A stretch of DNA of 64,000 nucleotides from Acanthococcus lagerstroemiae (lineage: Eukaryota > Arthropoda > Insecta > Hemiptera > Eriococcidae), in NCBI GenBank assembly GCA_031841125.1, contig CM063114.1, forward strand, positions 46,149,574-46,213,573, read 5' to 3'. A model generated the notes under the pieces. It searched no databases, was not told the DNA's origin, and worked only from the letters and a program-made list of their open reading frames with translations. The translations under genes were made by a program, and so were the position numbers. Shown here in pieces: positions 56,110 to 64,000 of this stretch. Each line of letters starts with the position of its first letter. Within the stretch, counting starts at the first letter, position 1.

Positions 56110-57570
56110 CAATGACATTTAGCCGAAACAATTTTTCTGCATAAAAAAGGTGACAGGGCAAATATTAATAATTATCGTTCTATTAGCTTATCATCAAACG
56201 TATGTAAACTTTTCATGAAAAATATTAAAAACAGAATTTACAATATTTTGGACGCCCAACAAGCTGTGGAACAATCTGGTTTCAGAAAAAGCTTTAGTAC
56301 GGTAGATCATATTCATGCAATAAATCAATTAATTGAGAAAGCTAACGAATTCCAAATAAACATTGTACTGCTATTTGTGGATTTTAATAAAGCTTTTGAC
56401 TCCTTGCTCCACAGCTGTATATGGCTTGCTTTGGCTAAACAAGGAGTTCCAGAAAAAAATTATCGAAATTTTAAACACAATCTACCTTCACTCTGAAGCA
56501 AGCATTTGTTTGGACAAAATCACTGAAAAAATCAAAATTAGCAGGAGTGTCAAACAGGGAGACCCCCTCTCTCCCAACTTGTTTAATGCGGTTCTGGAAG
56601 AGGTCTTTCGGAAAATAAAGTGGGAAAATATGGGTATCAAAATTAGAACATCTCTTTTTGGCAATATAAAAACGCTTCATAGTTTGAGATTTGCAGACGA
56701 TATTGTAATAATTGCTAAGAATGCTGAAGAAGCTAGGCTAATGGGACAGGACCTAAGGAGGGAAAGCGAAATAGTTGGTCTAAGTATCAACTGGGAAAAA
56801 ACAAAAGCCATGTCTAATATTCAGAATTTAGGGGAATTAGAAATTAGCGGCCACAAAATCGAAAAGTTTCGGAATTTAAATACTTAGGCCAAACAATATC
56901 ATTCGAAAATGGGTCAGAAAAGGAAACTAAAATCAGAAGAGCCAACGCTTGGAAGGCCTTCTGGGGGCAAAAAATCTTTTGGAATGGTAAATTAGGTTTA
57001 AAAGCCAAAATCAGAATCCTTGAAAGTAATTTTATCCCAGTTCTGATCTATGGCGCCCAAACTTGGGCACATACCAAAAAACAAACACAGAAATTAATCT
57101 CAACTCAAAATTCTATGCTTCGCAATATCCTGAAAATCAAAATTCAAGACAAAATGCGTATTCCAAAAATTTATGAAAAAACAAAAGCAAAGGGGGTGGG
57201 AGTTATCTGTAAAAAAAAAAACTAAAATAAAAATACGCCGGACACGTAGCCAGAGAATCCGCGTTCAGATGGAATAAAATCCTGACGATATGGAAACCCT
57301 CTGGGAAACATAGAAGGGGGAGGCCAGCGACTAGGTGGGTTGATGAGATAAGACAGGTGGCCGGCCATCAATGGCTATTAAAAACCAATAATAGAAAAAA
57401 TGGGCTGAACTGTCAACGGCTTGTGCCCAGAAATGGGCTGCTGAGGACTGAGTCAGGGGGACAGTCACCTCTCCTTTCTAATATATGTACTAAATTATAA
57501 TAATCACTGTAAAAGTATAGGTATATGTTGCTCCAGCGAGCCATGTAATAACAAAAAAATAAAATAATAA
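56110..57570 (+). pseudogene. RTE-clade LINE, RT to 3' end
   Basis: Starts inside the RT with AETIFLHKKGDRANINNYRS. Follows with EQSGFRKSFSTVDHIHAINQ, LFVDFNKAFDSL, then after a frameshift near 56470 SVKQGDPLSPNLFNAVLE and LRFADDIVIIAKNAEEA (active-site FADD at 56690-56701). A second shift near 56870 leads to KYLGQTISFENGSEKE, PVLIYGAQTWAHTKKQ, and the tail HRRGRPATRWVDEIRQVAG and AQKWAAED to a stop near 57450. This is the full order of an RTE-clade polyprotein from RT block 2 to the C-terminus. About 100 bp of 3' UTR ends in an A-rich (aataaaa) tract at 57570. Lacks the endonuclease; several frameshifts. Confidence 0.9.
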
Positions 57571-57724
57571 AATTTACGTTTTTCTTGTCTCGGTTTCCGG
57601 TTCATTGGTGGAGCGTGTCACAATACACGCATGTCAGAGTGGCTCTCCGCGCATCGCACCCCCGGCCTCGGAAACTACCTTTTCGAGTATCGCATCAGAG
57701 ACCAGAGAGACGTCTTGAGGCTGG
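57571..57724 (+). repeat. 154-bp direct repeat, right copy
   Basis: Follows immediately on the A-rich tail of the RTE fragment and matches 55918-56071 from its first base. It is far longer than a retrotransposition target duplication. Confidence 0.92.
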
Positions 57725-58700
57725 CCCGGGCCCCCATTTCGCCTCTCCACTTCGGATTCGCGCCATCCTGCCAGGTACACTGTGGGACACCCTACTGACC
57801 GAGACAACGCTCACTGCGTGTCCTTCCTTCACCCCTCACTTCTTCGTCGTGGTACGTGTGGCGACGCAGGAAGGTGGCGATGGCGAGGTGAACCCTGTCG
57901 GGAAGTCTGCAGCAGCAACAGCAGCAGCAGTCGTTCCCGCAGACCGACCATTCGCAAAAAAATGTGTGTAAAGCATTTTGAGCAGGCTGAACTTCTATCT
58001 ACTTATTTGGTAATAAAACTGAGCCAAAACAAAAAACCGTTGCCGGATTTTGAAGTTTTGTATTTTGACGATTATGGTCAATTCTGACGGTGAGAAAATA
58101 AACAGGGCCACATTTTATTCGTTCATTTTACTATCTTTTTTCACTTACTAACCAATACGGTTTCATAATTTTCATTTCGCTCGCAGAGGATGTTTCTGAG
58201 GCTCCAAAGGGATAATGCTTGTTTCCTCGACATGCACGTATAATCCGAACTAAATAAACATTCGTCATTTAACGTTCGGTTAACTTGTCAACGCAATTGC
58301 GCAAATATGCACTTCAAAGTTTGTGACACATGAGGCGCCGATATTATCGTCAACTCGGTACCCGCGAGTCGTTCTCGCTGTATCTGTCTACTTATATTGC
58401 TCAAATATCATCTCGGAGGTCGTGGCATACGGTGGCTGCAAGTTGGAAATTTAATTATAGCTGTCGAAAATCGTCTCTTCTCGCGTAATGAAAATCATCT
58501 GTCGGTTAGAGATGGCAGGCGGAGTCCTGAACTTCGCTTTCCCCCGGTGCTATTGCGGCCGCTAGCGTACAGAATTCTCGGTCTCGAATTGTCGAACCAC
58601 TTACCTGAGTGGAATTTTGTTGGTTGTATCAATTTGTTAAGACATGAATAGACAAATTTCAAGAAAGCTCTAGAGGCACGAATTCCTAGTTCGAAAAATA
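57725..58700. other. GC-rich start, (CAG)n, then CpG-rich DNA; no gene recognised
   Basis: 57.72-57.97 kb is GC-rich with a short (cag)n tract at about 57907-57937; the alanine/glutamine-rich frames there follow from the repeat. 58.1-58.64 kb is CpG-rich. A portion near 58115-58230 is a diverged relative of 60437-60545. Confidence 0.45.
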
Positions 58701-58710
58701 AGATTGATAA

Positions 58711-58858
58711 GGTGAGGTTGGTAGGGCTGTCTTAGCTCTCATCACTTCTTGCCGAAAAACCGGCCTAGGTCGAGATGTAGTGAGTTGCCACATGGGCTCG
58801 AACTCGGGACCTCCGGATTCCGAGACCAGCGCGCTATCCACTCGGCCAACCAGGCCCC
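58711..58858 (-). mobile_element. tRNA-derived SINE, copy 4, 3'-truncated
   Basis: The complement begins ggggcctggttggccgagtg and carries the B-box region gagttcgagccc, then cctaggccggtttttcggc and gctaagacagccctac. The last third of the SINE is missing. Confidence 0.85.
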
Positions 58859-61440
58859 TTTTTTTAAACAACGGTAAGATTGTTTTCAAGCACTATAGTT
58901 GCATCAGTCTTCCTCTATTATTGTTGGTTTTTATCAATTCTGAAATTACTCAAACAGACTGAGGGTGGGAGGTCGCCCCCAAGTTTGACATTGCAGTCGC
59001 CCATAACGACAGTAACTGCACTTCGTTCGTTTTCAGTTACCATGTTAAGCTTGGGACGAATTTTCTTCATTTTATCCCAGTTTTAGTGAAATTTGTTCAC
59101 ATTTAGTATAATTTGCCTGTTTTCTTCGTTTCAATAGTTTTGGCAAAGTTTGGTCATACTTGGTCGTTTTTAATCGTGTTTGGTTTTTATCAGAAACTTG
59201 TACTTTACTTGCGACGTATCTTTGCCGTAGAAATCAACAATCTCATTTTCATCGGACAAACTAGTGGACGCATACACCTAAATAATTACCAACTATGACC
59301 TATCAAATAACCTTAATTGTAACACCGTGATCTTTTCGGACACTCCCTTGAACTCAGATACACGATGCACTAAATGCTTGGTAATATAAAAGCCCATCCC
59401 TCGAAAACCCTTAGTGTCGCTAAAAAATTAGGAGTCATTTCCATAGGTCCTTTTGACCAAAGTTCCACCCTCCCTTCTAACTTCAGACAGATCTACGATA
59501 ACCCAGTTTATCTTGCCAAGTGCATTTTCCTGTTCATATGGCCTACTTTCATCAACCAAACCTTAGCCTATTTCCGATTACCATGAACAGAGTTAATTTT
59601 GCCCATTTTGATTTTTTTGACTTTTTGTAGTCTAACCTCCCCCCTGCGTAGGCCATGAAACAGAGACTAATCACTTCCAGAAACTAAATTATTATCAGAA
59701 TTCTGCCCGTTTTCAAAGGATGAGACAGGCAGTAACGTTAAGCAAACTTCATCTCCCACGAGGTCTGCAATCCGGATTAAGGAATCATGATGTCCTTACA
59801 TTAAATTAGTTGAAATTACGTTACACACCAGAAACCGAGCGTACTCGTCCAGTCGACCAAAAGTGAGTGGGCTAGAGCGCTGAAACGTGTGACCTCGATC
59901 AGTGGGCAGTCAGGTCCCATAGGGAACTGAACTCCCACCTGAGATTATGGTTGATTCCGACGACATAAAATGGATTGGGTTGTATTCGCATTTTCTGATT
60001 CGAACGCTGCGGTAGCCTTGATAACCAAACTACCGGATACGTCGAAAGTTTTTGTCACGAATCGCGTTTAAAAGATTTTAATTTTCTTGCTGGGGGGAGG
60101 GTATGTTCCAAGGTCCAAAAACTCCGCAGACTCAGCTACTCGTAGATGTTCAGTTTCTGTATTTCTCTAGTCAAAATTGTGGGTAACGGGACAGGTCTCT
60201 GGTTCAGCTCCGGCCTGGAGGACTAGTTTTTTACTGGTAAAAGGTGGAACTAGGCGAAACAAACTCAAAATAACGAACTGTATCTTGGACGAAACGTTAC
60301 AAACTGATTTTGTACACAAGATACATGTAAATGGTAAAAACTAATATAGTCAGTGTAGCCACGTTAATAAACATAAAATTTATACAAAAATTAGAAATAC
60401 GAACAAGCGGGGTAATTTTAGATATAAGAGCGGTACTATCTTATCCCTTTATTTTACTGTCTTCTTCACTCGCTGATCAACACTATTTCACATTTTCACT
60501 TTCCTTCGCCGGATGTGTCTCAGGTTCCGAAGGGTTAGGAAGGCAGTCGACGAATTATCCGCGAAAAGTGTAGCATGATTCGCGCATCCGGAGATGTTGT
60601 TTCTGCTATATCTATCGATCATCTCAGTCGACGTAGGAATAAAACAAACCGTATGTATGGCGTTTCCTAATACGAGATTTTCGTATTTCGAATTCCACGT
60701 ATATCTGGGTACTGCATTGCGAATTAGCCTCGATTTATGTAACGACTGCGACAGATACGCGGTGGTGGCGGTGGCGGCGTACGCGATACAAATTGCGAGC
60801 CGCTCGCTATTCGTCGCGTTTTTCTTCGAATCTCACCTCTAAATTTATCGAAGTGCCGTCGAGTGATTTATTTCGCGGTGACGAATCGAGTTTTTAATAT
60901 TTTTAAACGGAGAGGAGCGCACAGGTACTCGGGATGGTTGTTGGTAACGATCGGCAGACCGTCGAGTCGAGGACGATGTGAGGCCTCGTTTGCGTGCGGA
61001 ACGTCAGAAAACGCTCGTCGAGATTTCGGTTTGACACGCTTCAACAGTTTCACGCAGTGGCGCGGACACCCCAGGGTACTGTGTTCGACAGTGTTGAGTG
61101 TTTCTTCATTTTCTAAACATAATAATGATTCTTGCCCACCCTTTCGACAAAGAGCTTCGGTCGCATGAACCGCCGATTGGTTAACAAAGGCGAAAAATTT
61201 GCTAGCGAATGTGTTTCGGATCAACAGATTTCTTAACTTTCTCAGAAATGCGCAGGGCGTTAGATATTTTTAACTTGCTAAAGTGCACAGTGATGCGCAC
61301 ATGCCTGGTTGACCTTTGGAATACCATACCTGCGGCCTGAATTCACCCTTTTGGGCCTTGCGTCAGAGACTTAAGAGCATGCTGAGGAGTAGCGTCCTTC
61401 CGCTTACATTTTCCCACCTCATTCACGATGACGGCTGAGA
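58859..61440. other. no gene recognised; CpG-rich 60.4-61.2 kb
   Basis: 58.9-60.3 kb has short frames without domains. 60.4-61.2 kb is the most CpG-rich segment of the right half; frames of 80-118 aa overlap on both strands, which fits low stop-codon density rather than coding. 60437-60545 resembles 58115-58230 (words ggatgtntctnaggntccnaag). Confidence 0.45.
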
Positions 61441-61494
61441 TATATCCTTTACCTCTTCCTGCTGATGCATCTGGCAGTGGCGATTTTGCCTTCC

Positions 61495-61890
61495 TGCATT
61501 CGTCTCTCCCATTTAATCTCCATCTGCTTTCGCATCAGAATAGCAACAAACACGGAGCTTCATCTTGCTCCCATTCGGGGATGGTACATAGTGCGAGGCA
61601 TGCGCCGTGTTACGACGCTTCTCCCTGCATTCGTCTCTCCCACTCGATCTCTATCTTCTTCCGCATCACAATAAAGACTAACTCGGAGCTTCATCCTGTT
61701 CCCATTCGAAGATGGTTCCTAGTGCGAGGCATGCGCCGTGTTACAATGCTTCTCCCTCCATTCGTCTCTCCCACTCGATCTCCATCTTCTTCCGCATCAC
61801 AATAGAGACGAACTCGGAGCTTCATCGTGCTCCAATTTGAAGATGGTATCCGGTGAGAGGCTTGCGCCGTGTTACGGCGCTTCATCAGGG
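61495..61890. repeat. 131-bp tandem repeat, three copies, behind a LINE tail
   Basis: cattcgtctctcccaytcgat starts near 61497, 61628 and 61759, a 131-bp period. Each unit continues through ttccgcatcacaatagagac, cggagcttcatc, atggt and gtgcgaggcatgcgccgtgt. On the minus strand the repeat directly follows the R1-type C-terminus at 61.95-62.4 kb, so it is probably repeated 3' UTR of that LINE. Frames of 69-125 aa inside are repeat-derived. Confidence 0.9.
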
Positions 61891-61934
61891 TAGGGACGAA
61901 TGCAGACACCCGGTTCCAGCCATCGGCGCTTTAC

Positions 61935-62400
61935 CAGGCTTTCCAGGGTGAGCTTTTTCTCGCCGATTTATTCTATCGATTTGGCTTCCTTACTTCGCTC
62001 GTGTCTCCACGCGTCGTACTCCAATAAGTTGTGTCACGGATCATTATTTCCCTTTGCACGCAATGTGAACATTCGCTTCCCGGTAGCTTTCCTGTGGTGA
62101 ACAGGTACTTAGTGAAGCATCCATATCCGGTTATTACCTGAACCAGGTGAAAATTCAGTTGGCTATAGCTTCGGTTCGTCGGCCCATCAAGGTTGCGTAT
62201 TCGCGTTTGGGTCCACTGTCCGGCTATGGCCAGGGACAGGCGTTCTGTCCATTTTTCAGATGATGATCGCCTGATCTCATGCGCGGTCCTTTTGGCTTCT
62301 CGCTTCATCTTGGCCTTCTTTCTGGCCTTGTACGTTTCCAATAGTGACTCTGCCGTTAGGTCGATCGGCATCGTACGTGCTGATATGCAAACTACCTCCT
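61935..62400 (-). pseudogene. R1/Jockey-group LINE ORF2 C-terminus
   Basis: The minus frame runs MPIDLTAESLLETYKARKK, a basic stretch, EKWTERLSLAIAGQWTQTRI, then LNFHLVQVITGYGCFTKYLF and GSECSHC. In R1-clade and related LINEs the region after the RNase-H-like segment has a W...L......GxWT block, followed by HLxQxLxGHGCFxxYL and a CxxC...H...C finger. The order fits; the finger's last residues are lost. The upstream region to 62.74 kb has an open frame that I cannot assign. The downstream 131-bp repeats probably belong to the same element. Confidence 0.75.
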
Positions 62401-62741
62401 TTGATACAGTGCGGTAGGCGTGGACACTATAGAGCTTTGCGATGGATCTTTGTCATCTCTGCCCGACGGTGTCTGTGGACTGGAGCTCTGTTTAGGAGAA
62501 CTAGTGTTGGGACATTCATCAACCCACTGCTCCGCTTCTCTCGGTTCTCCCAGGTCCTTCATAGGCCCGCTCAGGACAGCCACCTTTTGGCCTGCATGTG
62601 CTTGCAGAAGTTCAGCATCCCACTGAACTACAACTCCGTGTTTGAGGGTTGTACACAGCCTATGGGGGACGTTTAGTATAGTGCGACGTCTTAATTTGTA
62701 AGTTGAGAGCCAGTGCCGCTGGACCCGGGGACGAGAATGCA

Positions 62742-62985
62742 CGTGTCATCCCCCTTCACTACGCCCCTGGTTTCTTAATCATTAACTGCAACTGTTGCCC
62801 TCATTATTCCTTGATGTAAATAATACTTTTTCTAATATGTTTATTTTCTATTTTTGTTTACAGGTAAGTTCTGCAAAACTATATACAGACAAGTTAGTTA
62901 ATAATGGTAGTGTATTGTCCTCTCGTATCCGAATTTGAGTGCCAAACTGAGAATCGACTTCACGTTGGTGGTGAGTTATTAAATA
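62742..62985 (+). repeat. 240-bp duplicated segment, copy 2, exon-like but frameshifted
   Basis: Matches 20173-20412 in order and nearly in sequence, including the cactacgcccctggtttct word at its left end. The exon-like part (62864-62970) is 107 nt, two bases longer than in copy 1 (ctctcgtatccg against ctcttatccg). It runs into a TGA soon after that insertion. Acceptor and donor consensus are retained. Confidence 0.65.
62844..62869 (+). promoter_or_regulatory. candidate recursive splice site, second copy
   Basis: ttttctatttttgtttacag is directly followed by gtaagt, identical over this span to the site at 20272-20297. The flanking exon-like DNA has diverged and lost its frame. Confidence 0.35.
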
Positions 62986-62989
62986 AATA

Positions 62990-64000
62990 GAGGTACTGGA
63001 GAAAAATTTCAAGATAGCTAATTTGTTGATATTTCAGTCGACGGACTACCACAAAAAAAAAAAAAAAATGAAACCACTTCCAATGAAAATCTGGGGAGCC
63101 AAAACCTTAATATGGGCCTTATTTAGACTCCCCTATCTTATTGGTGAACCTACATATGTAAAACAATTTTTGAAAAGATGGAACCTATTAATTCAATTTT
63201 GAAAATTGTACCCATACAAGAAGACCTTTATCGAAAAGGGTTGTAATTCTCGTAATAACATTAATATTCATACTGACTTGGAAAAAATTAGACCATATTG
63301 CACTATTATAAGCACCGTAGGCTAGTTTTCTTGTTTTTACCTGCCCGTTTTCTTATCTCTTACACTTGGACTACCGTAATCTTTGTATTTGTGTATACAC
63401 TCAGTTACGGTTACACTTCAAATCTGATGAAGACAAGAGAGTTAATCGTTGTGTTCTTATCTTAATGAATAATAAAAATGACTGACTGACTGAATCAACA
63501 CTTCATTCGCTGCGAGTACCACACTCCTTGTATCTGCCTGTATTCCCTTGCGAGCATCACGTTCCTTGTACCAGCCTGCGAGCACTCCGCTCTGCTAGTG
63601 CATTATCTTGCAGACGAGTCCGCAACCACGGGAGAGCATTTTCGTGTCTGCTTCGCGGACTGCGCCGACATGAGTATGTCGTCATCCGTTACGCTCCGCA
63701 GAGCACGTTGCGCTCCATATTTTCGGCGCGCTCATTTTTCTGGACGCTACGTCGTTGGAGGATTTTGTCAGTAGAAACCCAGCAAGGACGAACCGTCATA
63801 AAAAAAATAAAGGAAATGATCACCAAACAGTTGGTAGTAATTTAAAAATGAACTAACTACTGTCATATAGGGGTCTCGCAGCAGAACCCCATCACTCAGA
63901 AAGCATGGTAGGCGAGGGTGAGTATACCAGTATTCTTGTAGGCGCCCAAACTGTCCAGAAAAGGGAAAAAACAAAAGGAAAACTTACGAACATTAAACAT
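62990..64000. other. no gene recognised; possible LINE tail
   Basis: At 63469-63495 aataataaaaatgactgact continues into (tgac)n, the kind of polyadenylation signal plus microsatellite that ends many LINEs; no coding portion is visible upstream. 63.5-63.75 kb is CpG-richer with gagcaycacgttccttgta-type short repeats. A 105-aa frame at 63528-63845 has no recognised domain. Confidence 0.4.

Noticed and set aside
57585..57971. 128-aa frame with an alanine run as a polyglutamine/alanine-type exon
   Set aside because: Its first half is the 154-bp repeat and the run comes from a short (cag)n; no splice-site or domain support.
61428..61805. 125-aa plus-strand frame
   Set aside because: Spans the 131-bp tandem repeats on the strand opposite to the LINE.

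Overview
The window looks like non-coding DNA from an arthropod, most probably an insect, that is dominated by decayed transposable elements. The reasons are an AT-rich background, many MITEs with clear target-site duplications (TSDs), tRNA-derived SINEs, and broken non-LTR retrotransposons of the R1 clade (essentially an arthropod lineage) and the RTE clade. A more exact host cannot be given from sequence alone. I found no convincing host protein-coding gene. The longer open frames are chance frames, repeat-driven frames or broken transposon genes. The window is therefore either intergenic or part of a very large intron.

Layout. 0.8-2.1 kb: diverged GAATTC-centred repeats. 2.8-8.7 kb: copies of one dispersed repeat, a GC-rich tandem array of Helitron-end-like units, and two MITEs. 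8.75-14.77 kb: a 6-kb hAT transposon with matched termini and a perfect 8-bp TSD. Its transposase is interrupted by a second hAT MITE and by a ~3.9-kb Helitron, which itself carries tandem arrays, a 580-bp palindrome and a TA-flanked MITE. 17.06-19.15 kb: a 2.1-kb non-autonomous hAT element with perfect TSD. 17.7-27.5 kb: a very degenerate ~145-bp satellite in both orientations, plus a minisatellite of imperfect palindromes at 21.3-22.2 kb. 29-39 kb: three full-length SINEs, hAT MITEs, a LINE tail and a TA MITE. 40.5-42 kb: an array with inverted and direct copies. 45-47.5 kb: a second copy of the TA MITE and a 232-bp palindrome. 50-57.6 kb: a LINE graveyard (two RTE fragments, one R1 fragment, two other LINE tails), one RTE fragment being bracketed by 154-bp direct repeats. 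61.5-62.4 kb: another R1-type tail with 131-bp repeats behind it.

Two observations stand out. One is the fully resolvable nest at 8.7-14.8 kb, where terminal repeats and TSDs give an order of insertions. The other is a ~240-bp segment present twice, at 20.2 and 62.8 kb, that carries an uninterrupted pyrimidine tract followed by CAG directly abutting GTAAGT. That arrangement resembles the recursive-splicing (ratchet-point) sites of long insect introns. CpG-richer, apparently single-copy segments (about 5.5-6.3, 15.0-15.7, 42.6-43.0, 52.3-52.9, 58.1-58.6 and 60.4-61.2 kb) are the best places to look for host regulatory DNA. I did not find a new cellular system.
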